From GCA-2720975 sp964467985 (GTDB lineage: Bacteria; Planctomycetota; UBA1135; GCA-002686595): a DNA stretch of 64,000 nucleotides. The notes below the pieces were generated by a model, which saw only the letters and a list, made by a program, of their open reading frames with translations, was not told where the DNA came from and ran no database searches. The position numbers and the translations under genes were made by a program. Position 1 is the stretch's first letter; each line of letters starts with the position of its first letter. The DNA is taken from positions 124,001-188,000 of the forward strand of contig CAYXTP010000004.1 of the NCBI GenBank assembly GCA_964467985.1, given 5' to 3'. This document shows, one piece after another, positions 8,445-17,700 of the stretch.

Positions 8445-10163
8445 TTGATTCGCCCCGCACTGACTGTTGCCTCGCTGATTCTGTTCGCCTCGATCCAACT
8501 CGCCCCTGGAAGGACGCCCCTGACCGCCGCAGCCGTAGTCCCTGCCGCCCAGGACTCGACGCAAGTCAAGAACGAGCGCTTCGGGTTCGCGTTCCGAGCC
8601 CCAAAGGGTTGGACGTCGGTGGCCATGAAAACCGACGAGGAGTGGCTGGTTAGCAAGCACGTTTCGAACAAGCAGTACTTCGGGACGGACAAGACCACGG
8701 GTTACACCTACACGCACAAGCCCGAAATGCTCTGCATTGCGTTTGTGCACGCCAACCAGGACCGCAAGAAGATCGTGGACGAGGAGACCGAGGATGGAGT
8801 CACGACCCGCTCCATTACGATTTCCAACCCGTACAAGGACTACGAGGATTTCCTGGACCGTACCTACGCCGGGGGTGGCTGGTATGTGGACTCCAAGGAG
8901 AAGGGCAAGCACGGCAAGATTGAAGTCACGCGCTACGAAGTGAAGGTCGAGAAGCTCGCCCGCTCAGGCCCCAAGCGCATTATCACGTGGATCTTCCACG
9001 CGCCCGACATCGACTTTGTGGTGCAGACAGAGGTGCTGGAAAAAGAGCAGAAAAAGCTGCGCAGCACGATCGAACGCAGTCTCAAGACATTCAAGTTCAT
9101 CGAACGATCGGGCGAAAAGATCTCGACCAACGCGAGCACGATTGACTCTTTCCGAATCACGCGTCGCGAACTCACGCAAGGCACCCCGAAGGAGCGGCGC
9201 TCCAAGCGCGTCGAGTCGCAGAAAATCAAGCACGAACGCGCCATCGCCGCCCTGCCGACTGACTGGGACCACCTGTATTGCGGCAAGGTGCTCGTTCTTG
9301 ACCACGACCAAAAAAAGTGGAGCAAGCGCCTAGGTGACCACGCGGACGCGGTGCTCAAGTGGATGAACAAGGAGTTCCAGTACTTTGGCGAGGGCGAATA
9401 CGTGCGCGCTCCCATCGTTCGCGTTTGCTCCGACATCGAAGAAGAGGGTGCCTTCACACGTGGTGTCACCACGGGAACCACGGGCTCCTGGGTCTACACG
9501 GCCCCCGGCTCGGAGATTGTGACCCACAAGTCCGACGAGGGCTGGATCGGCAGTGAGGTGGATTGGGTCAATGGGATGCTGCTTCGCCAGTGGCTTCTGG
9601 ACCGCAACGAAGACGTCGCCAACGCCATGCCCGAGTGGATCGAAGTCGGCATCGTGAACTACGTGCGCGGTGCCCGCCTCGACGGCCGCAAGCTGGAATT
9701 CCGGGTGAACGAGTACGCCCGTGAGGGCGCTCGTTTGGCCGTGGCCCAAGGTCGGGCCACCACCCCGCGCGAGATCATGCGCCTCACACGCGAAGAGTTC
9801 ACGTCCTCCTCAAGTGGTGGTGCGAGCTACTTCTCCAAGAGCGCAGAATCGGCTCAGCTCGTTCGCTTCCTCATGTCCAAAGAAGGCAAGCGCAACAAAC
9901 AAGCCAAGGGGCTGCTGGAGAACTACGTCACGGCTCTCACGCAAGTTGTCGAGGAAATCAACAAGAAGGACAATGAGTCCTTCAAGGCCGATGAGGCGCC
10001 CAAGACTGAAGAGGAAGAAGATGCGCGCGGCAAGGCACGTGCCGAGCGTTGGCGTCAACGCGAGCAAGACATGGTGCGAGAGGTCTTTGAGCGCACGTTC
10101 GCGGACTGGACCGACAAGGATTGGGACAAGTTCACGAAGGCCTACTTCGACTTCATCTCCTAG
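8445..10163 (+). CDS. Secreted MA-like protein, predicted inactive peptidase homologue
   Basis: About 572 residues with a signal peptide. A PsbP/Mog1-like domain opens with FGFAFRAPKGW (residues about 45-200). The second domain (about 260-480) resembles the MA-like (DUF1570-type) metallopeptidase fold of the next gene, including MPEWIEVGIVNYV, which corresponds to the W..EGIAEY segment there. No HExxH is present: where the zinc helix is expected the sequence reads VNGMLLRQWLLDRN. I infer a catalytically dead paralogue, perhaps a binding or scaffold partner. The C-terminus is charged and probably coiled. The gap to the next gene is 24 bases, so the two are probably co-transcribed. Confidence 0.8.
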   Translation: MIRPALTVASLILFASIQLAPGRTPLTAAAVVPAAQDSTQVKNERFGFAFRAPKGWTSVAMKTDEEWLVSKHVSNKQYFGTDKTTGYTYTHKPEMLCIAFVHANQDRKKIVDEETEDGVTTRSITISNPYKDYEDFLDRTYAGGGWYVDSKEKGKHGKIEVTRYEVKVEKLARSGPKRIITWIFHAPDIDFVVQTEVLEKEQKKLRSTIERSLKTFKFIERSGEKISTNASTIDSFRITRRELTQGTPKERRSKRVESQKIKHERAIAALPTDWDHLYCGKVLVLDHDQKKWSKRLGDHADAVLKWMNKEFQYFGEGEYVRAPIVRVCSDIEEEGAFTRGVTTGTTGSWVYTAPGSEIVTHKSDEGWIGSEVDWVNGMLLRQWLLDRNEDVANAMPEWIEVGIVNYVRGARLDGRKLEFRVNEYAREGARLAVAQGRATTPREIMRLTREEFTSSSSGGASYFSKSAESAQLVRFLMSKEGKRNKQAKGLLENYVTALTQVVEEINKKDNESFKADEAPKTEEEEDARGKARAERWRQREQDMVREVFERTFADWTDKDWDKFTKAYFDFIS

Positions 10164-10187
10164 GTCCACGCACCGCACTCGCCCATC

Positions 10188-11618
10188 ATGCTTCGACAAC
10201 TCGCCCTTGTGGCCACCTGCCTGGCCTGCCTTGCCTCACCTCTATCAGCTGACATTCTCCTATTGAAAGACGGTCGAGTGATCGACGGTCCTACGATGGA
10301 GCGTGGGCAGGAGGCCTGCACGATTCACTTCAAGAACGGGGACATTTCTGTGCCCAATGATTGGATCGAAGATCTGTTTCTCGCCGCCGACCTGGAGAAC
10401 TTGCCCAACAACCGCAGGCGCCAACTTCAGAAGCGGGGCGATGAACGCCTGGCTCAGATCGAGGAGGCGCTGGCCCATGCGGAATGGGGACAGGCCTACG
10501 AGGAGGAGACCCAGAATTTCCGTTGGAAGTACACGCTGCCCAAACGCGTGGCCGAGATGTTTCAGGACAGGCTCGAGTCGTACTACAAGATCTTCGCCAA
10601 GGACTGGCGCGTGAAGCGAGACAAGCGCAAGAAGAAGTTGATGATCAATTTTTTCGCCAACCGCAAGGAGTTCATGCGCACCTCCGGGGCCGGCGGTGGC
10701 GCGTTGGCCTACTTCATGTTCCTCGGCGACTACGACCTGTGCTGCTTCTACGACCGGCTGGACATGGAATCGACGGAGATGGTTCTCTACCACGAGGCGA
10801 GCCACTACCTGCAAAAGCTGCTGAACGAAGACTTCAAAATGCCCCACTGGCCCGGCGAGGGAATCGCCGAGTACTACGGCGGCGCCCTCTGGAACCCCAA
10901 AAAGAAGGTTCTTGAGGTCGGCTTGGTCCAGGAAGGGCGGTTGACCGAGGTCAAGAACGACATCGCCTCGGGCAAGATGCTCACGATTGAGGAAATCGTG
11001 CTCACCGACGCCTACACGGATTACACGTGGGGCTGGGCGCTGATCCACTTCTTCATGAACGACAAGTCTCTGAAGAGGGGATTTTTGAAGTATGCAGGTG
11101 GGTTGGCCAACGACAAGAAAGTCAAGCGCGAGAGGGGCTCGTTCAACCTGCAGTTCGTCAGTCCTGAAGAGTCGCTACGCTACATGAGGGAATGCCTGGG
11201 CCTAAAAGGAGAGGACGATCTCGAGCAGCTGACCGAGCGCTTCCACCTGTACATTGAGGAAGACCTGGTGATTGAGGGGGCCGCGGGTCTCGAGAAGGCT
11301 GGCATGGGCGCCGTGCAAGCCGGCAAGTACATCCGCGCGCGTAGACTGTTTTCGGAGGCCAACGCCGCCGGGGGTTTGAGCGCGGTGGGTTGCTACCAAT
11401 ACGCCAAGATCGTGCGCTCCCAGAGCCCCAACCTTGCGCGTGACCTCTACCGCCAGGCCACGGAATTGGCTCCGCTTACGGGCACGTATTGGTACCAATA
11501 CGGTCGCCTGGTCGAAGACGAAGCAGAAGGCCAGCGACTCAAAGCGCTCGCCAAAGAATTGGACCCCGAAGTGGACGCCTACGACATCGACCTCGAGACC
11601 CTGGATGAGTCCGACTGA
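10188..11618 (+). CDS. Secreted MA-like zinc metallopeptidase (DUF1570-type)
   Basis: A 476-residue protein with a signal peptide (1-21) followed by LLLKDGRVIDGP, a small beta domain common in planctomycete secreted proteins. The zinc site is HEASH (202-206), with the third ligand probably Glu224 in WPGEGIAEYYGG, the gluzincin arrangement of the MA clan. The C-terminal third has helical TPR-like repeats. It should act in the periplasm or outside the cell; the substrate is unknown. It is probably co-transcribed with the zinc-less homologue upstream. The stop lies 12 bases from the end of the convergent amidase gene. Confidence 0.85.
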   Translation: MLRQLALVATCLACLASPLSADILLLKDGRVIDGPTMERGQEACTIHFKNGDISVPNDWIEDLFLAADLENLPNNRRRQLQKRGDERLAQIEEALAHAEWGQAYEEETQNFRWKYTLPKRVAEMFQDRLESYYKIFAKDWRVKRDKRKKKLMINFFANRKEFMRTSGAGGGALAYFMFLGDYDLCCFYDRLDMESTEMVLYHEASHYLQKLLNEDFKMPHWPGEGIAEYYGGALWNPKKKVLEVGLVQEGRLTEVKNDIASGKMLTIEEIVLTDAYTDYTWGWALIHFFMNDKSLKRGFLKYAGGLANDKKVKRERGSFNLQFVSPEESLRYMRECLGLKGEDDLEQLTERFHLYIEEDLVIEGAAGLEKAGMGAVQAGKYIRARRLFSEANAAGGLSAVGCYQYAKIVRSQSPNLARDLYRQATELAPLTGTYWYQYGRLVEDEAEGQRLKALAKELDPEVDAYDIDLETLDESD

Positions 11619-11630
11619 CGGATTCTGCGC

Positions 11631-12329
11631 TCAGGAGCCGAGGGCAGCGATCACGCCCTGGCACACGGCACCCGAGAGACGGTCTCGCCAGCGTGCGTCA
11701 CCGAGATTGGCCGTGTCCTGGGCATTGGTCAGAAATCCGCACTCCAGCAGCAGGGACGGCCGGCTGTGCCCCACCAGAACGCGGAAGCCGGCCTCCTTCA
11801 CACCGCGGTGATGGAAACCCGCATTCGTAAGCGCCTGCTGGAGCTCCCGGCCCAGCTTGCAACTGGCGGCTAGGGCCCCGCGCGCGCGGTAGACCGTGGC
11901 CCCGCGTGCCTCGGAATTGCCGGCCGCATCCGAGTGGATGGAGAGGAACAGATCGCAATGGGTACGGTCGGCCAACCGAGCACGGTCGTCCAGGGAAATG
12001 AACTCATCCCCCGAGCGGGTCATCAACACCTCGGCTCCCGCGCTACGAAGCTGGGCGGCAATCAAGTGCGCGATGCGCAGGTTGTGGTCCTTCTCATGGG
12101 TCCCGTCGACGGCGCTGGCGCCCGGGTCTTTCCCACCATGACCCGCGTCCACAACGATGCGTGTTCCCTGCAAGGGGCGTGCGACCGCAGCAGGAGCCTC
12201 CCGCTGAGAGAGGCCCTGCGTCGAGACCCGTCGGGACGATTGCGTGCTGCCACACGCGGCCAAGGCGGCCCAGAACAGAAGCCAAAAGGCAGATCGAGAT
12301 CCAAGGGTGCGCAAAGGAGAGGCCATCAT
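11631..12329 (-). CDS. N-acetylmuramoyl-L-alanine amidase, lipoprotein (Amidase_3)
   Basis: A 232-residue protein with lipobox LAAC (Cys26) and an Amidase_3 domain: DAGHGGKDPGA (His64), HEKDHN (Glu79), SIHSDAA (His132) and LLECGFLTN (Glu196). These are the three zinc ligands and the catalytic Glu of the AmiC/CwlC family, which cuts the amide bond between MurNAc and the stem peptide. It lacks AMIN or SPOR domains, so the lipid anchor probably localises it. It implies peptidoglycan in this organism, in agreement with murQ at the right end of the window. A second ATG immediately follows the first. Confidence 0.93.
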   Translation of the reverse strand: MMASPLRTLGSRSAFWLLFWAALAACGSTQSSRRVSTQGLSQREAPAAVARPLQGTRIVVDAGHGGKDPGASAVDGTHEKDHNLRIAHLIAAQLRSAGAEVLMTRSGDEFISLDDRARLADRTHCDLFLSIHSDAAGNSEARGATVYRARGALAASCKLGRELQQALTNAGFHHRGVKEAGFRVLVGHSRPSLLLECGFLTNAQDTANLGDARWRDRLSGAVCQGVIAALGS

Positions 12330-12481
12330 GGGTGGGGCGTTGCGAGCGGGCGAGTTGATTGGGACGGGACAGACCCTCGGAATCTGCAGGGGCCGGGCTG
12401 AGCAGAATCTGCGATTCGCCGCGCCGCCGTCTCAGATCTGGAGTCGGGCTTCCGGATGTTCTCGTCGGATCCGGGAGCTTC

Positions 12482-13696
12482 CTACTCGTCGTCCTCCCCG
12501 ATCAAGAACTCCTCGGGACCGTCATCCTCAATGCGACGGTGCTCCAGCACTTCCCAGCTGGCGATTTTCCAGGCCTCGCCGTCGTAGCCCACGCTGTAGA
12601 GGGCGCGATAGAGGTTGATGCGCTCGTGTTGGTGAGCGTTGTGGATCACGGTGCCCCTCACGCGCCAGGACCAATCGATGTCGAACACCAGATCGGACTC
12701 GCTGCTCACCTCCTCGGGCATGTGCAGCTCGTGACCCAGGGGCTGCACTTCACTGATCGTGCAGAACGCACCGCCGTCCTCACGCAAGACCAAGCTCTCG
12801 TAGACCTCCGCATACAACTCGTCGAGCTGGTCTTCATCCACCGATGAGGCCAAGATGCGGTAGATCTCGTCGGTGGTCTGGGCTCCCATGGCCCGGTAGA
12901 TATTCCCGTGCAGCTCCTGAAACATGGCCACGGCCTGGTCGGCAGAGGGCAAGAGCACGCGCCCTCCCCACGGCGGTTGGATGCCCACGCGCCAAAGGCC
13001 CGCAGCACCGACCAGGGCCACGGTCCAGGTTCCGGCGAGACGCGCGTAGCGCTTGGAGGCCCGACGAGCCAAGCGCGGGGTGACCAAGACTGCCATGAAC
13101 ACCAGGGCCAGGGACAACAGTGGATACGCTGCCCGTCGCGGCGGAGCCGCGGGCACGGTTCGTTGCAAGGATGCGGGTCTCGTCAGAGCTTGGTTCGGCG
13201 CGTGCCACACATAGGTGGGCTCTTCGCGCAGGATCGCAATGAACTCCGGAAATCGGTCTTCGCTCCGGAACAGGGTAGGAACCCCCGTGTCCGAGTCCTT
13301 TTGGAAAATGCTCCAGGTCACTCCCACGGTCTTGGGGGGCCCGTTGCACGGGTAGCGCATGTCGAACTGCAGCGTGGGCTCAAGGTTGCCTGGACCGCCG
13401 TTATCGAACGCCTGCACGCTCTCGAGGATTGGCTCGACGAGATTTCCGTCGATACTCAAGCGAGCCTCACGAAGGAAGAGCGCTCGTCCGCGCTCCATCA
13501 AGAGCTCTTGATCCGCTTCAGAGAGTGGCGCGACAAAGAGCTCTTCGAAATCCAGGTAGGGCGCCATCGAGCGTTGTTCCGCGCTGAACATGAGACGCAC
13601 CTCGTGCGTGTCGATCTCGTACTGGAGATAAAATGGAGGACCCGGATGGGTCGTGGTGCCTGCGGCCAAGAGGCCAACAACGAGCCAACCGATCAC
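12482..13696 (-). CDS. Membrane protein of unknown function
   Basis: A 404-residue protein with an N-terminal signal-like segment (1-14), a beta-rich extracytoplasmic region (20-180), two membrane segments (about 191-207 and 222-238) and a C-terminal extracytoplasmic domain. The latter contains HGNIYRAMGAQTTDEIYRIL and ends in a run of acidic residues. I recall similar 'NIYRAF..DIY..L' wording in other PVC hypothetical proteins but no assigned function. It overlaps the upstream TPR lipoprotein stop by four bases, so the two products are probably made together and may form a complex. Confidence 0.75.
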   Translation of the reverse strand: MIGWLVVGLLAAGTTTHPGPPFYLQYEIDTHEVRLMFSAEQRSMAPYLDFEELFVAPLSEADQELLMERGRALFLREARLSIDGNLVEPILESVQAFDNGGPGNLEPTLQFDMRYPCNGPPKTVGVTWSIFQKDSDTGVPTLFRSEDRFPEFIAILREEPTYVWHAPNQALTRPASLQRTVPAAPPRRAAYPLLSLALVFMAVLVTPRLARRASKRYARLAGTWTVALVGAAGLWRVGIQPPWGGRVLLPSADQAVAMFQELHGNIYRAMGAQTTDEIYRILASSVDEDQLDELYAEVYESLVLREDGGAFCTISEVQPLGHELHMPEEVSSESDLVFDIDWSWRVRGTVIHNAHQHERINLYRALYSVGYDGEAWKIASWEVLEHRRIEDDGPEEFLIGEDDE

Positions 13697-15093
13697 AGTT
13701 GACCGTCTCCAAGGTCCCCAGACTCTTGCCGCTCAGATGCAGCCTGCTCCTGAGCAAGCGGAGCGTCCGGCAAGTCGGCCAGCAGCTTGCGGGTGGACTC
13801 GACCCAGGCACCGGTGGGCTCCAGAACCATGTACGCCTGCAGTGTCTCTCTCGCCATTTCAAACTCGCCCATCTCAGCCTGCACGCGCGCCAATTTGATA
13901 TGCACAGCCTCGGGCAGGTCGATGCCCTCCGATCGAGCCAGATCGACCACTTGGTTCCAAGCGCTGACCGTCTGGCTCAGATCTCCCGCCAGGTAGTGGG
14001 CGTGGCCCAGGTAGTTGAGTGCCTGCAGGCTCTCGGGATCGCAACGAACTGCTTGCTGGAGCACTTCGAGGGCCTGCGCATTCTCGCCCGCGGCGAGTTG
14101 CTCTGCGCCTTGAGTGGCGAGGATCTCGGCCTGCGCGTCCAGAATGCTGAGCCCGTGTCCCAGTTCACTGCGCGGAAACCCGAGCGCCAAAGCCCGCAGG
14201 TAGTACTGCAATCCGAGCTCGCGCTGATTGTGCGTCACGGCCCAGAAGCCGGCGTTCTTGCAGTACCCCGCCAGCTCGGCTTCCAGGGGCAGGCCTTCGA
14301 GTAGCAAGGACTCCATGCCCGCAATGCCTTCCCCCCACTCTCCCAGGCCCATCAAGATCTCCGTTTCAAGACGACGGGTATCCAAGTCTTCCGAATCGTG
14401 TTGCAGCGACTTGCGAACAGCTTCGAGTGCGCCGGCACCATCGCCCGCAGCGAGCTGCTTCTTGGCCGCCAACATGTGCGCTTGCCCCAGGGGCCGATCC
14501 ATAAAGGGCAGGGTCGGATCCAATTGGCGCGCGCGCAACAACAGCGCGAGCCCCGACGCGGCCTGACCGGGAGTACAAATCAGGTGCACGCCGCGGGCCC
14601 GAGTCAACTCTGGCGAAGCAGCGCCCGCTGCCTCGATCCCGCGCTGAATCTCGCGCTCGGCATCGGCCAGCTTGCCATCGGCGGCGTGGATTTCTGCTGC
14701 CGTGGCGTACACACGCGGGTCCTCTGGAGCTTCCCTCCGCGCCCGCTCCAAGTGGGCGAGGGCCGCCAACCGATCACCGCTCAAGGCGGCCAAGCGTGCC
14801 TCGAGCAATGCTCCCTCTTTGCCCGCTACGGCGAGCGCCTGGGGGACCAGGTCCCTGGCTACGTCGGCATGCCCTAGATCAAGTGCCCTACGGGCCTGGA
14901 CCACGCGCGGGTCGTCGCTGCGTTGCGGACTCGAGTCGGGGTCCGAGTCGCTCGCGGCGGCTTCGCTCGCTCGCTGGGCTTGCGTAGCTGAATCGGACTC
15001 AGCCCCACAGGCCGCCAGACTCAACAGGCCCAAGCAGATCTGAGCCGCAAGGAGGACCCTGGCTCGGGATGATTGGAGAGCTTCCATGCTCAC
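13693..15093 (-). CDS. TPR-repeat lipoprotein
   Basis: A 466-residue protein with a signal ending LAAC (Cys29), then an acidic linker and tandem TPR-like helices from about residue 60 to 440, for example GALEAVRKSLQHDSEDLDTR and ALEVLQQAVRCDPESLQALN. It is predicted to be lipid-anchored in the periplasm and to act as a protein-binding scaffold. It is the first gene of a two-gene operon with the membrane protein downstream, divergent from mtaB. It resembles Gram-negative TPR lipoproteins in layout, but no specific partner can be named. Confidence 0.85.
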   Translation of the reverse strand: MSMEALQSSRARVLLAAQICLGLLSLAACGAESDSATQAQRASEAAASDSDPDSSPQRSDDPRVVQARRALDLGHADVARDLVPQALAVAGKEGALLEARLAALSGDRLAALAHLERARREAPEDPRVYATAAEIHAADGKLADAEREIQRGIEAAGAASPELTRARGVHLICTPGQAASGLALLLRARQLDPTLPFMDRPLGQAHMLAAKKQLAAGDGAGALEAVRKSLQHDSEDLDTRRLETEILMGLGEWGEGIAGMESLLLEGLPLEAELAGYCKNAGFWAVTHNQRELGLQYYLRALALGFPRSELGHGLSILDAQAEILATQGAEQLAAGENAQALEVLQQAVRCDPESLQALNYLGHAHYLAGDLSQTVSAWNQVVDLARSEGIDLPEAVHIKLARVQAEMGEFEMARETLQAYMVLEPTGAWVESTRKLLADLPDAPLAQEQAASERQESGDLGDGQL

Positions 15094-15115
15094 AAGAGGG
15101 TGGCAGCCAGTCCGC

Positions 15116-15138
15116 CGGCCGGCAAGGGCTGCCGGCCG
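15116..15138. repeat. 9-bp perfect inverted repeat in a divergent promoter region
   Basis: CGGCCGGCA (15116-15124) and TGCCGGCCG (15130-15138) are separated by five bases. They sit 23 bases before the TPR lipoprotein start and about 60 bases before the mtaB -10 element. This could be an operator or a 5' UTR hairpin for the minus-strand transcript. Confidence 0.45.
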
Positions 15139-15200
15139 TGGGACAGGGAATGGGTGAGGGGAATAGTAGGTCAGGCGCGCACAGGCCGCTCGCTAGTCGA

Positions 15201-15206
15201 TAGTGT
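15201..15206 (+). promoter_or_regulatory. Probable -10 element (TAGTGT) for leaderless mtaB
   Basis: TAGTGT ends nine bases before the GTG start at 15216, leaving no room for a ribosome site. No convincing -35 box is visible. Confidence 0.5.
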
Positions 15207-15215
15207 TTACCCACC

Positions 15216-16535
15216 GTGAAGTCACTGCGCCTCGTCACCTTCGGTTGCAAAGCCAACCAATACGACACCCAGCTCCTGCGCGAGGCCCTGGGCCGACGCG
15301 GTCTGCAGGAAGGTGCCAGCCCGGCGGACCTGGTGGTGATCAACACGTGCACGGTCACTGCGGATGCGGGCAAGAAGGCCCGCAGGCTCATTCGGCGCAT
15401 CCACCGAGAGAACCCGGCAACACGCGTGGCCGTTACCGGTTGCCTGGCCGAGTCCGAACCCGAGATCCTGCGCAGTTTGCCTGGGGTGGAATGGGTGCTC
15501 GGTAACGGTGAGGCCAAGCGCCCGGCCAATTTCCTGCGGCAGCTGGGCCTGGAAAGGGATCCAGAACAACTGGGCGTGCCGGCCGGGATCACGGAATTTG
15601 CCGGACACACGCGAGCCTTCGTGAAAATCCAGGATGGCTGCGACCACGCGTGCTCTTTTTGCATCATCCCCAGCGTGCGCGGGGTCAGCCGCAGCCGGCC
15701 TAGCGCGGAGCTGTGTGCGGAAATCTCCGGACTCGTCCAAACGGGTCACGCAGAGGTCGTCTTGTGCGGCATCCACATCGGGCACTGGGGGCGCGAATGG
15801 GGATCGAGCCTGGGTTCCCTGATGAAGGAGTTGGTCCAACTCAATCCCGTGAACGACGAGGGACAGCCTCTCGACTACCGGCTACGGCTGAGTTCCATTG
15901 AGGCGACCGAGGTGGATGACACCCTGCTGGACGTCATGGTCGGCCACCCCGAACGGGTGGCCCCGCACCTACACATGCCCCTGCAATCGGGCTCCGCCAG
16001 CGTGCTGATGCGCATGAACCGCTGGTACAGCCCCAGCGAATACCTCGAAGCCTGCGAACGCATTCGGGCCCGCTTGGATCGGCCGGCCTTCAGCGCCGAC
16101 GTCCTGGTTGGCTTCCCGGGGGAGACCGATGTGGAGTTCGCGGAGACCCTGGACCTGGCCCAGGCCGTGGGCTTCTCCAGGGTGCACGTCTTTCCCTTCT
16201 CAGCCCGGCCTGGCACGCCTGCCTACGATCTGTCCCAAGCCCCGGGGCAGGCCGTGGACCCACGGGTCCAGCGTGAGCGCCGTGCGCAACTAGCGGAACG
16301 CGTCGGCGCATGGGGAGACGACTACCGGTTGAGTCTCGATGGCATCGCCGAAAGGGTGGTCTTGGAGGGCTTCTCGGGCCTGTGTGGGCGCTATGAGAGG
16401 GTGCGTATCGAACCCCACTTGCTGCCCGACGGCCCGCTGCGCGACAGCTTGGAAGTGACCTTGAATGCGCGGCGAGAAGAAAACGGGTCTGTGGCGCTCT
16501 TCGGCCTCCCCTCCCGGCCCGAACCAGCCAGCTAG
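15216..16535 (+). CDS. mtaB: tRNA t6A37 methylthiotransferase MtaB
   Basis: A 439-residue methylthiotransferase. The N-terminal domain has FGCKANQYD (9-17, the MtaB variant of the MiaB-family LGC motif), INTCTV (Cys45) and TGCLAE (Cys76), which bind the auxiliary 4Fe-4S cluster. The radical-SAM motif is CDHACSFC (142-149). The last 70 or so residues fit a TRAM RNA-binding domain. MtaB converts t6A to ms2t6A at tRNA position 37, beside the anticodon. It starts with GTG at 15216, just downstream of a -10-like element. Confidence 0.93.
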   Translation: MKSLRLVTFGCKANQYDTQLLREALGRRGLQEGASPADLVVINTCTVTADAGKKARRLIRRIHRENPATRVAVTGCLAESEPEILRSLPGVEWVLGNGEAKRPANFLRQLGLERDPEQLGVPAGITEFAGHTRAFVKIQDGCDHACSFCIIPSVRGVSRSRPSAELCAEISGLVQTGHAEVVLCGIHIGHWGREWGSSLGSLMKELVQLNPVNDEGQPLDYRLRLSSIEATEVDDTLLDVMVGHPERVAPHLHMPLQSGSASVLMRMNRWYSPSEYLEACERIRARLDRPAFSADVLVGFPGETDVEFAETLDLAQAVGFSRVHVFPFSARPGTPAYDLSQAPGQAVDPRVQRERRAQLAERVGAWGDDYRLSLDGIAERVVLEGFSGLCGRYERVRIEPHLLPDGPLRDSLEVTLNARREENGSVALFGLPSRPEPAS

Positions 16536-16742
16536 CCCACCTGTCGTCCCCATCGAGGAACAGACGCGGTCCCGGGAAGAATCGGCTGGCTGCGGGAGAG
16601 AAGGCCTAGCCAGGGAATTAGAAGTTGCCCCCGGCCATGCACTCGAAGGGAGTGTGGGGGCGCCCTCAGCTGTGGATTCTAGAGGTCCTGGCCCGACGCG
16701 AGTTCCAACAGCAGAACATCCCGAATCACGCCGCCTTCCTGA

Positions 16743-16748
16743 TACCCT
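16743..16748 (+). promoter_or_regulatory. Probable -10 element (TACCCT) for a leaderless transcript
   Basis: TACCCT ends six bases before the ATG at 16755. It supports independent, leaderless transcription of the uracil-DNA glycosylase gene despite mtaB lying 219 bases upstream. Confidence 0.5.
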
Positions 16749-16754
16749 GCGCCC

Positions 16755-17522
16755 ATGGAGCCTCAGCCACTCGATGCGCGGCAGGAACTCGCAGCCCTGG
16801 CTCACGGTTTGCGCCACGCGGTCCAACGGGTCGAGCGCCGTGGGCGGCTCAGGACTCCTGTTGCAGTTGCAGAGACGCAACAAGGGTCGCATGGAGAGCT
16901 GATAGGGGAGGCTGCCAGCCTCGCGAGGCCCGAGAGTGCGGCTGTGCCGACAGCGGCCGACGAGCAGCTTGACCTGGCTGGCCTGCGGGAAGCCGTCGCG
17001 GCCTGCCAAGCCTGTGAACTCTGCCAGACGCGCACCCAAACGGTATTCATGGACGGGGACGGGTCCGCGCGGGTGCTCTTCGTGGGCGAGGCGCCCGGCC
17101 AAACGGAGGACGAGCGCGGGGTGCCCTTCGTGGGACCGGCAGGCAAGCTCTTGACGGACATCATCGAGAAGGGCATGGGCCTGAAACGCTCGCATGTGGC
17201 CATCGCCAACGTGCTGAAGTGCCGCCCCCCAGGAAACCGAGACCCTCAGGTCAGTGAAAAGGCCGCGTGCACACCCTGGCTCGAGCGCCAAATCGAACTG
17301 CTGGACCCGCTGGTCGTGATCGCCCTCGGCCGTCATGCTGCGGGCTACCTGCTGAACAGCGACGCCCCGCTGGGTCGCATGAGGGGCCGTGTGAAGGACT
17401 GGAAAGGGCGCAAGCTCGTGGCGACCTACCATCCCGCATTCCTACTTCGGAGCCCTGGGTTCAAGCCCGAGTGCTGGCAGGACATCCAGTTGGCGATGGC
17501 CGTGTTGAACGATCCCCAGTGA
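16755..17522 (+). CDS. Family 4 (UdgA-type) uracil-DNA glycosylase
   Basis: A 255-residue protein. The first 75 residues are a variable extension. The core has CQACELC (84-90), GEAPGQTEDERGVPFVGPAG (111-130), NVLKCRPPGNRDP (Cys156), AACTPW (Cys172) and TYHPAFLLR (225-233). These are the active-site GEAPG and HPA motifs plus the four-cysteine 4Fe-4S set of family 4 uracil-DNA glycosylases, which remove uracil formed by cytosine deamination. The third Cys in CQACELC is extra relative to the two I expect. It stands alone before a long intergenic region. Confidence 0.92.
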   Translation: MEPQPLDARQELAALAHGLRHAVQRVERRGRLRTPVAVAETQQGSHGELIGEAASLARPESAAVPTAADEQLDLAGLREAVAACQACELCQTRTQTVFMDGDGSARVLFVGEAPGQTEDERGVPFVGPAGKLLTDIIEKGMGLKRSHVAIANVLKCRPPGNRDPQVSEKAACTPWLERQIELLDPLVVIALGRHAAGYLLNSDAPLGRMRGRVKDWKGRKLVATYHPAFLLRSPGFKPECWQDIQLAMAVLNDPQ

Positions 17523-17700
17523 GGGTTGGGCACGCTCCCGAGGGGCGGAAGCCAAGCGACCTACTAATAGATGGTGCTTGAGAACTGACTGGGTTCCGTG
17601 GACCGAGCCACAATCAGCATTCCTTCCTTTGGCCTCGTCTGTGGACGTTGGAGACCACCCTTCGGGACCCGCTGCGTGAGGAGGGGGGCCTGCTGGCCGA

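Noticed and set aside
16290..17432. Minus-strand open frame (380 codons) across mtaB and the glycosylase gene
   Set aside because: It spans two recognised genes on the other strand.
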